This document shows, piece by piece, positions 12,193-24,467 of a stretch of 64,000 bases of DNA. The notes under the pieces were generated by a model. That model saw only the letters and a list, made by a program, of their open reading frames with translations. It was not told the origin of the DNA and ran no database searches. Every line of letters begins with the position of its first letter. The first letter of the stretch is position 1. Location: the NCBI RefSeq assembly GCF_016906535.1, contig NC_057372.1:725501-789500 (forward strand), written 5' to 3'. The position numbers and the translations under genes were made by a program. Origin of the DNA: Rhizoctonia solani. Lineage: Eukaryota; Basidiomycota; Agaricomycetes; Cantharellales; Ceratobasidiaceae.

Positions 12193-15100
12193 ATGGCGAA
12201 CAGATCAGATCTTCCAACCATTGTTACGACTGATGCATCCAGCGTCCGGGGAGAGCCTATACATCCCATCGAGCCCACACACTCTCGCTCGCCATCGGAT
12301 CCCCAGTTGCTTGTTCCTTCTGGCTCACAAGCGCCATCATCGCCAGGCCTCACCTCGTCTTCAGTACCACCCAGCCCGACATTATCCAACTACAGTAGTG
12401 TGCACTGGCAAGATACCCGCGCTTTACGACTGAACGAGCCTGATTCGGGCCCTGATGGCGGCAAATCATCACTCCTCGAACCAACAAAGCATGCCAGGAA
12501 AGCCAGTGTGGTGTCTTATACCTCAACTGTCCCCGATGACAAAGCAACTGGCAGCCAAATTTCGCCTACCCCTACAGGCACTACAGCCGCAGCTACTTTA
12601 ATATCTGAAAAGGTGCTACTTTTTGTGGTTGGATGTCGTTCGCAAACTGACAGGAGTCTCAGAAAAAATCCTCAAAGAAGGATGAAGAATCTGAAGAACA
12701 ACCCCCGCATCACATTGACCCCAGTGAAGATACCACCGATCCAGCACCATTCGATCAAAAACCGCTGGTCCTTGCGTCGCTTGTTGATCCAAAGAATTTG
12801 CAAAGTCTTGAATCAATGGGTGGCTCCGATGGTCTCCTGCGGGGATTGGGAACGGATACGAATATGGGTCTCAGAAGTTGGCAATACACGGACTCTGGGC
12901 ATAATCATGATCCAGAAAAGGGTGAGGGCGGCGGTGCAGGCGCTGGAGGCGACACGCCGCAATCGCGCGCTTCTGTTGATGATAGGCGTCGCGTGTACGG
13001 CGTTAATGTAATGCCTTCTCGGAAAAGCAAGAGTCTCCTTTTGCTCATGTGGCTGGCGCTCAAAGACAAAGTATTGGTATGTTCCTGACTTTCTCGGTTC
13101 CTATGTTCCGACTCGGTTGACTAACTCAAGTTGGTATATTCAGGTACTTTTGTCCATTGCAGCTGTCATTTCGCTCGCTTTGGGTCTTTATTCGGATTTC
13201 GGTACACCCCCTGAACTCGTGGTATGCACCAGTGGAGAGGGCTTGTGTGAGGCTCCCCGAGTTGGTAAGTCATCATTTCCTTGGGGTCATGTCTGAGTGT
13301 CTAACACGTGGTCGGACAGATTGGGTTGAAGGTGTTGCAATTATGATCGCCATTCTCATTGTCGTCATTGTTGGTTCTCTCAACGACTGGCAAAAGGAGC
13401 GCCAGTTCCGCAAGCTCAACGACAAGAAGGAGGACCGTGGTGTAAAGGTTATTCGTGACGGCAAGGAACAAGTCATCAATGTCAAGGTAATTCGATCGTC
13501 AGATCGATCGTGGAGCAAGCACTGATACAGTATTCATTACCTAGGACGTCATGGTGGGCGATATTGCGCTTTTGGAGCCTGGTGAGATCATTCCGTGTGA
13601 TGGTGTTTTCCTCCGCGGACACAACGTTCGGTGTGATGAGTCGGGCGCCACTGGTGAATCCGATGCCATCAAGAAGGTCACCTATGAAGAATGCATGGCC
13701 GAAGTCAAGGCGCTCAAGCCCGGCTCAAAGACCAAGCTGGACTGCTTCATCGTTTCTGGTTCCAAGGTTCTCGAGGGCGTCGGTCAATATGTTGTTATTG
13801 CCGTAGGGCCCAAGTCGTTCAACGGTCGTATTATGGCTGCTCTCTCTGGCGATACCGAAAGCACACCCCTTCAGCTCAAGCTCAATGCGCTCGCCGAGTT
13901 GATCGCTAAGCTCGGTTCTGCTGCCGGTCTCATCTTGTTCACTGCGCTCATGATCAAGTTCTTCGTCCAACTCAAGACCAAACCCGATCGGACCGCCAAC
14001 CAGAAAGCCATGTCGTTTGTCCAGATTCTCATTATTTCGGTTACCCTCATTGTCGTCGCTGTCCCCGAAGGTCTGCCTCTTGCTGTCACGCTCGCGCTCG
14101 CGTTTGCGACCAAGCGCATGACCAAGGAGCGTCTTCTCGTCCGTGTCCTTGGGTCTTGCGAGACCATGGCCAACGCCAGCGTCGTTTGCACTGATAAGAC
14201 CGGTACTCTCACACAGAACGTGATGTCCGTCGTGGCTGGCTCTGTCGGTGTTCACTGCAAGTTTGTCCAACGCTTGTCGGAGAACGAGGGCCGTCAAAAC
14301 GTCGATCGTGTTATCGAAGACCAGGAGGCTGGGTCCCAGCGCAACCGTGACCACAAGGACGACTTCCCTCTCGAAATGACTCAGCTCAACGATGTTGTTC
14401 GCGAACCACTTCGTAGCCTGTTCAACGAGGCATTGGCTGTCAACTCTACTGCATTCGAGGACAAGAACCCCGAGACTGGCGAGCTTGAATTTGTTGGCTC
14501 CAAGACCGAGACCGCTCTCCTCCGTTTCGCCAAGGATCTCAAGTGGGCACCCTACCAACAGACTCGTAGCGGCGCAGACATTATCCAGATGATTCCATTC
14601 TCGTCTGAGCGCAAGGCCATGGGTGTTGTCGTTCGCATTCCTTCTGGCGGTTACAGGCTCTACCTCAAGGGTGCTTCGGAAATTATCACCGGCCTTTGCA
14701 CTCGTCATGTTGTTGTTCATCGCCCTGGCTCCCCTACCTCTACGGAAAGTAATACCATCGAGACCGCCCCTATCACCGAGCTCGAGGAGGAGAATATTTC
14801 ACGCACTATCATTTTCTACGCCAACCAAATGCTCCGTACTCTTGCTGTTGCCTACCGCGACTTCGAGTCCTGGCCTCCTGCTGGTCACACTGGTGCTCAA
14901 GATGAGGTTCCTTATGAGATGATTGCCGAGGACCTCACTCTGGTTGCCATCACTGGTATTGAAGATCCTCTCCGCCCGGGTGTCAAAGAAGCCGTCGCCA
15001 AGTGCCATGGTGCTGGTGTTACGATCAAGATGTGTACCGGTGACAACGTCCTTACAGCTCGCTCGATCGCTTCTCAGTGCGGCATCTTTACCGCCGGCGG

Positions 15101-16623
15101 TATCATCATGGAAGGGCCCGTATTCCGTCGTCTCTCCACTGAGGAACAACGTGAAATCGTCCCCCGCCTACAGGTTTTGGCGCGCTCTTCTCCCGAGGAT
15201 AAACGTATTCTGGTCGACACACTCAAGGGACTCGGCGAAATCGTCGGTGTTACCGGTGATGGTACCAACGATGGTCCCGCACTGAAGCACGCCAACGTCG
15301 GTTTCTCTATGGGTATCGCCGGAACTGAGATTGCCAAAGAGGCCTCGGACATCATTCTCATGGACGACAACTTCTCGTCGATCGTTTCTGCCATTATGTG
15401 GGGTCGCTGCGTTAACGACTCGGTCCGCAAGTTCCTCCAATTCCAGGTCTCGGTCAACATCACTGCCGTCTTGATCACGTTCATCTCCGCCGTCTCATCC
15501 GATGAGGAAGAGTCCGTCCTTACTGCCGTCCAACTCCTTTGGATCAACATTATCATGGACACTTTCGCTGCGCTCGCCCTTGCTACCGATCCTGCTTCCC
15601 CTGAGCTCCTCAAGCGTATGCCCGATCGCAAGACCGCTCCTCTCTTCTCTGTCGACATGGGCAAGATGATTATTGGCCAGTCTATCTATCAAACCTTTAT
15701 CGTTCTCCTCTTCCACTTTGCCGGTGCTGGTTTCTGGAACTACCACACCGACAGGGAACACGCCGAGCTCTCGACCATGGTTTTCAATACCTTTGTGTTC
15801 TGCCAGATCTTCAACTCGGTGAATTGCAGAAGCTTGACCCAAGACAAGAATATCTTCCGTGGATTAACTAAGAACTTGTACTTTATTGGTATTACTTTAA
15901 TAGGTAATATTTATCTTGATTTAGTATTCGTTCAGCGGCTGACTCTTTTCTACAGAGGTTGCCATTCAGATTCTTATCGTCTTCTTTGGTGGTGCGGCCT
16001 TCCAGGTCACTTCCATGAATGGCCGCGACTGGGGAATGTCTATCGCCCTTGGCTTCGTCTCCATTCCTCTCGGTTTCCTCATTCGTTGCATCCCCAACGG
16101 CCCCGTTGAACGTGCTTCATTGCTCTCCGTATCATGCGCGACCCCAATGCTCCTCCCAAACTTACCAAGGAGGAGAAAAAGGCCGAGGAAGAACGCAAAC
16201 GAGAGGAAGAGAAAGATATCTGGAACCCTGCCATCAATCAGGTTCGCGACCGTCTCCAAACATTCTCGAGCGTCCGCGGTGCCCGTATGCGCGCCTCTTC
16301 CTTTGTTAGCAAGAGCCGTTCTCAACGGGGAAGCATCGGCGAAGCTGGTGATGTTGGTGTCTTGTAAGTTTGCATCATCGGTTTAGCATGGCGTACTTGA
16401 TACTGACTATTGATTCCTTAGCCCTTCGTTGATGACCATGGTTCCCACCATCGTTGTCTCGTCCGTTGGAGCCGGATGGGCACCCAAGCCTGGTAAACTA
16501 GAGGATCCAGCTGGGTCAGACCCATCGAAATCGTCCGCCGCTTTGTGGCGTGGCCAGTTCCAGATTCATCCGGATACCAAACCAGATGATATCGTGTACA
16601 AATGGGGCAAACAGCACGCTTAA
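12193..16623 (+). CDS. Ca2+-transporting P-type ATPase (PMCA/Pmc1 type)
   Basis: Pumps Ca2+ out of the cytosol, in fungi usually into the vacuole or across the plasma membrane. Exons: 12193-12612, 12654-13076, 13144-13264, 13320-13486, 13545-15903, 15956-16363 and 16422-16623. The first ~280 residues are Ser/Pro-rich and disordered, followed by GVNVMPSRKSKSLLLLMW. Visible motifs: the actuator loop DESGATGES, the membrane PEGLPLAVTLALA, the phosphorylation site CTDKTGTLTQN (Asp acceptor), and the hinge GDGTNDGPALKHANVGFSMG. Total exon length is 4100 nt, one base short of 1367 codons. The shift lies near 16113: IPNGPVER is in one frame and FIALRIMRDPNAPPKL in the next. The C-terminal tail is charged (KEEKKAEEERKREEEKDIW) and ends KPDDIVYKWGKQHA. 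Codons are strongly C-ending, which creates long antisense open frames. This suggests high expression. Confidence 0.95.
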
Positions 16624-17057
16624 CTTTCTTTATCATGTTTTTCGGTTCATTACAATTTCAGTTAACTCTACTATCCATGGTCATTTGTTAAAGAAACCTG
16701 TGTTTTGGTCTTTTCGCGATTCCAGCTACATTCTCACCTCCATACCCTGTTCCTGTTCGATTCACGACATCCTGGTTGTATATGAATAGTTTACGATTTA
16801 CAATATACTATACATTTTTCATTATAAAAGTTCCCACCGTCTCAATCAGCGGGAGTTGGGTGCCGTGGCGTTTGTCATCTGCAATGGAATCTACTAGAGA
16901 TGCCCAACCACGCTGGGCGATTCCCTTGGATTTGCTGACTGAGCCGCGACCACCATTTGGTATATATCATCGGTGCGATCTCCGAACCGAGACCAACGAT
17001 TGTACTTGTCTCGCTTGTTCGCATTGTGACTATTAGGTGTTGCTTATGGGTGGTTTG
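16624..17057. other. Intergenic: ATPase 3' end to GCLM 5' end
   Basis: AT-rich sequence (16640-16840) likely holding the ATPase 3' untranslated region, then the promoter of the next plus-strand gene. No gene or clear element was found. Confidence 0.5.
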
Positions 17058-18351
17058 ATGTCTCGGTTAGTCCACTGGTGGTCTTCTACTTTATACATAA
17101 CTCGGGGGCTCATTGGTTCCTCATCAGCACTACGACTGATTCGCCCACGTCTGTTCTTTTATTTACTCAAAACATCGCTCGGCATCCTATTGCGTGGGAC
17201 CCGACGCAGCAACGACCGACCCAGGAAGTTATCCATGCTGTCCATTCCGCACTTCACTTTGCCCTCGATCCGTGTGTCGATCATCCCAATGAACCTTTGA
17301 GCTTTGGTATGCAAGATGGCCTATTGGTTATTCCTAATGTAAGTTTTCTTTTCCCCAACTTGGACATTATATAGCGAACTTTCTATGTGTTCGAGTAGAG
17401 GGAGGATTTGAAGCAAAGAGAGGGACCAAAATCCGGATGGGAAGTGAACGCCAAGTGAGTTGGTTCGTATAGATGATTATGATGGTGTATCGAATATCAA
17501 GTGATATAGATTATTTATATATGCCAATGGGCAAAAGTCGGGCGAGTACGCTAAGATTCTTGAGCGTGCGTTGGCAGAACTGCAGGGAGTGATGGGTGCC
17601 ACGACGCTGGAGAGCTTTGTGATCAGCCTAAGTAACATCGGGTGGCATGGAGAGGCCGTAGACACAGAAGGGTTGGACGAGGTTGATAAGTTGGGCGATC
17701 TCTGGGCGGTAGGTATTACTGTCGTAATCTAGGTAAATATGTAACAATCTCCCCTCGTAGCTCATGTCCAGTCGCACGGAACTCAAGAGCATTGGAGTCT
17801 CTGACTTTTCTTCGCAACACCTACAACGGCTTTTGTCCTTGGTTGATTCAAACCCCTCCTTGCGAAAGCCTTCTATAACGCAACTGAATCTGCCTCCATC
17901 GGCCGCTGAACCAACAGAACTCTTGGAGCTCACTCAGAAAGAGGGGATTAATCTACAGACTCATGCGGACGATCTCGGTAAGATATGTTGATTTCGCCAT
18001 CAGATCTTTGGACCGTTCAACTGTCTACGATAGGGACAACGAAGCAGATGGTTCGGCTATTGAGCGAATTCGAGGGTCGACTGCCTCTTTCCCCTGCATT
18101 TATCAAGCTGAGGGATCAGGAACGTTACGACGAGGCTTTGCCTATGGAGTGGATTCTGAAGGTACGAGGGTAATAAAATCTGTTCAATTGACTATAATTT
18201 AACTATTCTACGTGCATTTAGTATACGGTGTTCAACAGGGATCGAGGGATTGTTGGCGAGAAAGGGTATGTTTCCGTCATTGATCACTTTCCTAGGAACT
18301 GAAATTGACCTGTTTCTCAGATACATAGTGTCTGCGAAGTTTGCGGTATAA
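17058..18351 (+). CDS. Glutamate-cysteine ligase modifier (regulatory) subunit
   Basis: The modifier subunit has an aldo-keto-reductase-like barrel and tunes the first enzyme of glutathione synthesis. Eight exons sum to 894 nt (297 residues) without a break: 17058-17065, 17128-17338, 17399-17454, 17510-17708, 17761-17977, 18034-18161, 18222-18265 and 18321-18351. Supporting stretches are LERALAELQGVMGATTLESF, NIGWHGEAVDTEGLDEVDKL, ELKSIGVSDFSSQHLQRLLS and PSITQLNLPPSAAEP, then GINLQTHAD; these match the GCLM pattern of SIGxSxF and a late ITQLN/QVNL motif. The C-terminus includes PMEWILKYTVFNRDRGIVGE. The first coding exon is just 8 nt (Met-Ser and two bases of Arg); it is chosen because the downstream frame lacks an ATG. 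The start is therefore the weakest part of the model. Confidence 0.85.
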
Positions 18352-18909
18352 ATGCCCAAATCCAAGACAGTTTATTAATAAAAAGAGCATGTCCTATAAA
18401 CCATGTCTTGTTAGCACATTGGAGGGTCTGTAGTAACCGTTAGCAACCTGTTGTAAAGTTAGGACCTCGGTTTATCTTGGAGAATACTAAGATCCCGAGT
18501 GTACCGAATTGGGTTTATGTAAAATATTACTATATCGTTTCTCGTTCTCATGGCTGTCGAAGTGGGTTGGCCAATAGCCATATTGTGACTTGGATGTGAT
18601 TGTGAGTGGTTTGTTTGGCGCCACCAGTTGTTGACTATACCATATCAACACCTTTATGATCCAGTGTTGCACTCCCAACCTCGCCGTATCGCACGCCTGA
18701 CAACGCCCCCTTTAGGAATATCCTACCTTCAACAATAGTTGGAGCGGAAAAGGGGCTAAAGACCTCTGTCCTCTTGGTCGTCAGGCCCTTGGCTTGATGC
18801 CCGCCTCGGTAACCTGGTTCTTGAAGATAAATGTTGTATAAAAGCGAGGGCAATAAATGACATGAACACCAATAGCACCGCTACCCCTGTAGACTAATCG
18901 ACTTTTGGA
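18352..18909. other. Intergenic, no gene seen
   Basis: Sequence between GCLM and the metacaspase. Short minus-strand frames (18487-18853) show no family features and are likely chance. Confidence 0.45.
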
Positions 18910-21440
18910 ATGAGTGTTCGCAGTCAGTCTGAATTCGTTTAATAAGGTCTATTTTTAACAAATTAATCTCGCCTCTTTTAGAGCATGTTCTAGGATCATA
19001 CGAGTATAAATATGGCTACCCATCTATTGCTATAGATTCCACCAATTCGAACGGGAGAAAACGTCTCTCTGATGACGACAATAACGAGGGGGCTCGATGC
19101 GCCAAGCGTAGGAACTTCGGTCATACGATCAGCTATGGGGAAAGCTTGACGGCACATCAACAGTATATTGGTAGGTCGGCGCCGTCCCTTTATTCAGATT
19201 GAACATTGACCTATCTCAACTCTGAAGATCCTCGAGATAATGTTAGGCGGGCTTGGACGTCCTCTGTGCCGGCTGGTCCGGCTCCCAAAGCGCATGTGCC
19301 CCTTAGTATCAAGGTCCCAGAGCGCCACACGCATAGCGTGTCGTATTCAATTGAAGAGTCTCCTACCAGTTCACAGGAACTCCACTTAATGCCACACCAC
19401 CAACTGTACCGAGAACACCATTCGCCTAACGTTCTTGGTTCAATGTCCGACTGGAGCTGTAAGTTTTTATGCAATAATTGTTGGTGAGATTGTTTCTAAT
19501 GTGTGTAACCCAGTCTCTCCACCTTCTTATCCATATGGCCATAACCCCCTATCACAATCAACTGGTGTAACACGAAACGTTTTCCATGCTTCTTCCTTGG
19601 ATAATGCACGATGGTATCGAGAAAGTCGCCAGAATAGTATTGCTGAGTACACCTATCCCAATGAGGATACTCTAGCTCCACCGAGGCGGTATACGGACTT
19701 CCCGAATTCACCTTTGGTTTCTCCATTTGATTTCATGGAAGGCGCCACACGTTCGTATGAGGAGGAGCAAGACATAGAATACTTTGAACCGGGGACAGCC
19801 GTGAGTGACGCTCTGCTCAATAAATCAGGTTTTTCCTATATTGATCGTGATCTTTAAATAAAGAGATCCCTATCTCCTGAGCCTTTTAGTCCTTCTGATT
19901 GGGAGGGCATACCTGAAAGCGTGGTTTCAAGTTCACTGGCAGATAATCCCGGAAAACGACGGGCGTTGATAGTGAGCCTGAGTGCGCTAACTCTGTCCTC
20001 AACCCACACTGATACTACGAAACAAAGATCGCGCTGGAATACGGAGGAGTGGACCAAAGATGGAACGATAACAAGTCCACACCGATGTTTATGAAAGGGC
20101 CGTACAGTGATGGAGAAGACGTTTATAATTTGCTACGTAAGTATAACAAGCGCTTTGAAGATCTATTCTTACTGGCCTACAGTGCAACAAGGCTATCATG
20201 AAGATGAAATCACTTTTATGACTGACGAACCTGGCACACCGACAAGACTACGGCCAACATGCAGTAATATTGTAAGAACAAGTTTCGTTTCCCCGAACTG
20301 GAGGTTAACCTATGCATTTTATTTACCAGAAATACCAGCTCGCACAGCTCATAGCGGATGCGAACCCAGGAGATCGATTCTTCTTGTATTGTGAGTTGAT
20401 AAATACTCGCCATCATATAGTTCAGCTCATTCAGGGAGCTAGATGCTGGTCATGGAATACAAGTCGAAGATACCGACGGGGACGAGTTTGATGGGTGGGA
20501 TGAAGGTAAGATCTTACATGCTATGTAAACATTCAATTGACGACATATTATGTAGCTATTATACCGGCAGACTGGGCAACTGCATATAATTATCGTGATG
20601 AGGGGCTCATAATCGATGATGTAGGTCTTGATTTTTGGGTATGTTTGTACATTCCATAACATGCTTCGTAGTACCTCAAGGAAGTATGCGTTAACGCCTT
20701 GCCCAAAGGCGCACATCTTACGGTACGTTAGCAAGAATACTATGTTGAGAAGCGTTGCTAACAGAGTGCTTAAAGGCTGTTTTCGATGTATGCAGTTTCA
20801 TTCTGACAGCTTGGTCCCAATACTTACTATTTATCCTAGTGTTGCCACGCAGGGACGATAATGGGTAAGTTATATATAGTGATTTGTCCAAGTAACGGTC
20901 TCTAATAACTCGGCATTAGACTGACTTATGAGCATTCAACTAAGGAGAACGGGAAGTTCAAATTGAACGAACTCACAGGTTTGCTTTCTCGGCGCCTTCC
21001 GAGTAGATACGAATCAGTTGATGGACGTGTGGTATGTATTTTTGAACTCGGCGTTCCCAGGCAGCTATTAACTACCATACCAGCTATGTATCAGTGCTTG
21101 TGAGGATAGCCAACAAGCATATGCACGTGCAAGGGGGCTACTAACTGAGGTTTGTACAAACCTTGATTTAAGCCTCATCGTACCTTTATTCAACTAATGT
21201 TACTATAGGCATTCACTCGGTGCATTAGAGAGTCGGCCAAAGTGTACAGATTAGCCAATGCAACGTTTCGACTCAATCCAACTCTTAAGCAGCTTTACGA
21301 GTATATATTGTATGTACAACGTAACTTGAGACAAATCCGTCTCACTAACTAGTGTTCTCTTGCTTAGGTGTCACGGGCGCCCCGATCCTGATATATGGAC
21401 GTCGTTACACACAAGACCCGGTATTGGCGACAACCTATAA
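18910..21440 (+). CDS. Type I metacaspase
   Basis: A cysteine peptidase of clan CD that cleaves after Arg/Lys and is linked in fungi to stress and cell death. I read 17 exons: 18910-18936, 18984-19170, 19228-19458, 19514-19800, 19864-19971, 20028-20136, 20183-20271, 20330-20390, 20443-20505, 20556-20620, 20672-20722, 20776-20787, 20840-20864, 20920-21031, 21084-21149, 21209-21309, 21368-21440. The ~270-residue N-terminal prodomain is Ser/Tyr/Pro-rich. The p20 core shows QGYHEDEITFMTDEPGTPTR, FFLYYAGHGIQVEDTDGDEF (catalytic His) and VFDCCHAGTIM (catalytic Cys, formed by splicing a 12-nt exon to the next). The p10 part has LCISACEDSQQAYA. An apparent stop at 19855 lies in an intron with donor GTGAGT at 19801. 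The sum is 1667 nt, one base short; the gap is at the exon starting 20920, where one extra C would give the expected D-L-T-Y. Confidence 0.88.
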
Positions 21441-22018
21441 GTTATCAGTGAGTGTACCCTATTATTCTGTGGATATAACTAATATTCGGTCGCTTGATTC
21501 AAGGTCGCCGAGTACCACCGTCCTTTTTTAATGTAGCACCACTTATATTTTGGTCAATATTGGCTGTTTGGTACCGGATACCCCTTTCGCATTGTACCAG
21601 TCTCCGCGACCCCTATTTTTGGTTCTGTTGACCACGAACTCTGTCCTTTAATCGGCTTCTCATATAATATAACTATGTGTCCTTTATAACCTGTTATGTG
21701 TAGAACAAACAATGTATTGATGGATATTGCCTTTTTGCAATTATTGGCGCTAACCACCCATCGCACCAAAAGTTGCCGCACCGGCGCCCTCTACGATATT
21801 CTTCGATTCTTGACAACCGATTGTCACAGTATACTTATTTGCTCTACGGTGATTTTTAGCACAGCAGCACATTCCTGGAGACTGCTCTTCCTAGCTTGTT
21901 ACAACATAACTCGTCTCGATCGACGAGAGACGTGGGTCTGTCGATCGCGAATGACGTGAGTTACTGAACCGTAATTGCTACCCACAAATAGCAGTTTATC
22001 ACTCTGGTCCGTTTCTTC
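21441..22018. other. Intergenic, no gene seen
   Basis: Short overlapping frames on both strands at 21554-21959 share no motifs or splice partners. It probably holds the metacaspase terminator and the J-protein promoter. Confidence 0.45.
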
Positions 22019-22940
22019 ATGATGCGAAGCCATATATTTCCTGTCTTTCTTGCACCTTTTCGGTTATTCCAACCATCTGTGGGTGGCATTCGGTATGCAT
22101 CGACAAGCTCTGGGCCGGGTACAACTAGCAACCAGCCTTACCCATTCCCAACGCACACCAAAAGTCCCACTCCCTTCGAGATATTTCATCTCCCTCCATC
22201 CGCCAGCTCAAGCGATATTAAATCCAGATGTGAGCATTGGGTGTAGATGGTGCCGCTACATGAACCAACTGCTCCTTAACCACAACAGATTACGAATTAG
22301 TGCGGTCCCATCACCCCGATTGTATAGCATGTCGATCTCTCCCACGCACTGTCGCACACGAACGTTTCCAGCTATCACCCATGCATACGAAGTCCTCACT
22401 GGTAAACGAAAGGCTGGGCGAGGCGCTGCTACAACCGCCGAAGCTGCAGAGATTGCTCGCCGAAGAGCAGCTTATCGAGCGGCGTATGCATCCGGCAGAC
22501 CGTACACAGGACGAAGAAATGAATGGGGAGGATTTGAATATCCGGATAGCGCAGCCTACAGGGAGAGATACAGCAAAGGCGATATTACAGGGAACCAGGC
22601 ATTCTACGTTGCCGTTTCAGTAATGGCAAGCTTAGCTACCAACCTACCTGGTTCTTGAGCTGATATATATACCATGCATGCATAGGTAATTGTGGTAGCC
22701 TTATTGCAAGCTACTCATCTTAGCCCATTACTATCTTCGAAACCTCCTACATCTATATCATCTGTTGATCGGCGACATGAACAGGCACGCTTAGCACTTG
22801 AGGAAGCGAGAAGTAGGGGCCAGGTATACGGCGACGAACGACGCGAAGGTATTCGGAAATGGGTAAGAGAAGCGGGGTTAGAGGGGGCTGGGCAAAATAT
22901 TGGCCACGGTGGCCGCCGTCGGGATTCAGAGGAAGAATGA
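22019..22940 (+). CDS. J-domain (DnaJ-like) protein, probably mitochondrial
   Basis: J-domain proteins stimulate Hsp70 ATPase activity through an HPD motif. Exons are 22019-22229, 22289-22619 and 22686-22940. The N-terminus (MMRSHIFPVFLAPFRLFQPS) is basic and hydrophobic, like a mitochondrial presequence. The J domain follows: PTPFEIFHLPPSASSSDIKS, then RYYELVRSHHPDC with the HPD, then AHERFQ and, in the next frame, ITHAYEVLTGKRKAGRG. The exon sum is 797 nt, one short of a multiple of three. The break lies at 22371, where CAG-CTATC needs an extra G to read Gln-Ala-Ile-Thr. Past the J domain are an Arg/Ala/Tyr-rich region and a short hydrophobic stretch (YVAVSVIVVALLQA), probably one membrane helix, and a charged tail. 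Which Hsp70 it serves is not visible. Confidence 0.82.
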
Positions 22941-23034
22941 GTCCGCCTTTTGGACTGGCCGGATGTGGAATATGATTATTGTCAATAGAATCGTTTCATC
23001 GTGTAAAGTTCGACTGAAAACAACATCTATACAG

Positions 23035-23061
23035 TAAAAAGAAAAGAAAGAAAAGAAAAAC
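23035..23061. repeat. Polypurine low-complexity tract
   Basis: An almost pure A/G run built from AAAAG/AAAG units, downstream of the J-domain gene. Simple sequence with no assigned role. Confidence 0.8.
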
Positions 23062-23206
23062 AGTGGCATGATGTGGGTATAACAACGGAAATAAGTACAC
23101 ATATCAGAAAGTTAGACTACCTAGTGCTAATGATTCATAGAAAACAGCTACAAAATACCAATGACTAACTAAATCTCAGAACAACCAGTATTTGTGGAAG
23201 ACTAAT

Positions 23207-23815
23207 TTAAAGAAGGGTAAAAATTGATGTACCATGCCCAGACGGAGTGAGAGGGTTAATGAAGAGTGGAACGTGCTTGGATGATATATCAATCTCAGCG
23301 TACCCAGTTCGAACTATGGTACTTTCCATGCCCATAGCATCGGTTGTCAGAATCTTCACCGATGCAATCAGCTCGTATGTGCACTCCTCAGCGTACCGAG
23401 GATGAAGGGAAGGAGGAATGTCGACCGTGAAGCTGGCACAAATATGTTTGCCCTTGCGAGTGGTCTTGCCCTGAAAGTTAACTATCGACCCAGGGGTGCT
23501 TGGACGACACTCCCGTCCAATGAACTCGTGCCTAGACACTCCAGGGCAGCGCATGCAAAGCTCGAAGTCTTGTATTTGATAGGTTCCCCCGAGTGTCCCC
23601 CAGGCATCACAGACATTTTGTGTAAAATAGGACATATCGAGCCAGACTCAATAGAGAAATGAGAGGGCTGACTAAATCATGAGTGAGTGATGAACCTACT
23701 GCGCATATAGTATGAATAAATCAACATACCTCTCGTTGATGTCTACCTCGATATGCTGAGGACGGGGAACTATACGGAGCTCCCCGACTCTGCTCTCAAG
23801 GGGAGAACGATCCAT
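23207..23815 (-). CDS. Hypothetical protein, two exons
   Basis: I do not recognise this protein. Exon 1 starts at 23815 (MDRSPLESRVGELRIVPRPQ) and ends at a GTATGT donor near 23730. The second exon runs to the stop at 23207 with MSYFTQNVCDAWGTLGGTYQ, FTVDIPPSLHPRYAEECTYE and EIDISSKHVPLFINPLTPSG. The beta-strand-like pattern and position beside an arrestin-like gene hint at a related fold, but I see no diagnostic motif. The junction between the exons is not resolved in frame with canonical sites; a base may be missing, as elsewhere in this window. Confidence 0.45.
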
Positions 23816-24467
23816 GATATAATTGGACGAATAGGTAGTTGTGAGAAACATGGGAAAAAGAGTATAAAATTAAGTCCGGTAGAGCTTCGTGATGGTGCGT
23901 GAGGGTTCGTGATATGGAAGAAATCCGAGAGGCTGCAGGGCCTGCGGCAGCCGAAGGATGGTACGTACTCCAGAGGTGAGCATCTAGATAAGGTTCTTAT
24001 AGTTGCATTCGTTTAGGGTACCCCGCGTGAGGGTTGAGTCCATTTACCGCATGCTCTTTCAGATTCCACAAAGGCTGCTCCGCACAATTAGAGTTCTCGA
24101 TGCCTTAGCCGTTGAGCAATGGTTGGAATATGCACGACGCAGTGTAATTATCTACATCCAGAAAGACTTTCATTCAATGTACACGTACACGAAGAGGTCC
24201 TTGTTCTTCCTGACCCAAGCATCCAAATTAGGGCACAATGGGAGCGCCGTATTCAGCTGCTTCGTTTGATAGCCTAAATTCAAACCCGCACGTGATTTAC
24301 TAACCTGGTAAATTGAGGTCTGGCCTTGTTCCTAATCCGTCTGGTACATGTGTCCTAAATGCTTCTTGGTAACCGCTATCAGAAATGAGAATGGACACAC
24401 TGCTAGCGGTTTGATATGCTGACGCTGGATCCACCACCACCGCTATCCGACTTGCCAGTAACATGTC
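23816..24467. other. Probable shared upstream region of two divergent genes
   Basis: The minus-strand hypothetical gene and the plus-strand arrestin-like gene diverge from here. Short frames (24003-24269 plus, 24300-24551 minus) have no support. The unassigned first exon of the arrestin-like gene may lie in the last 200 bases. Confidence 0.4.

Noticed and set aside
13725..14720. 331-codon open frame on the minus strand
   Set aside because: It lies exactly antisense to the Ca2+-ATPase, whose strong C/G third-position bias suppresses stops on the other strand. It has no domain and reads as a mirror of the ATPase codons.
15074..15664. 196-codon open frame on the minus strand
   Set aside because: Also antisense to the ATPase catalytic domain; same third-position explanation.
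17078..17130. Possible Ulp1-type protease start (GAHWFLIS)
   Set aside because: The segment lies inside the proposed first intron of the GCLM gene, and no catalytic Asp/Cys motifs follow.
19855..19857. In-frame TAA that seems to truncate the metacaspase
   Set aside because: A GTGAGT donor at 19801 and an AG at 19863 define a 63-nt intron that removes it and keeps the frame.
22300..22370. Extra intron in the J-domain gene from a GTATAG donor
   Set aside because: It would remove CRSLPRTVAHERFQ, which matches the expected J-domain helix; a single missing base explains the frame change better.
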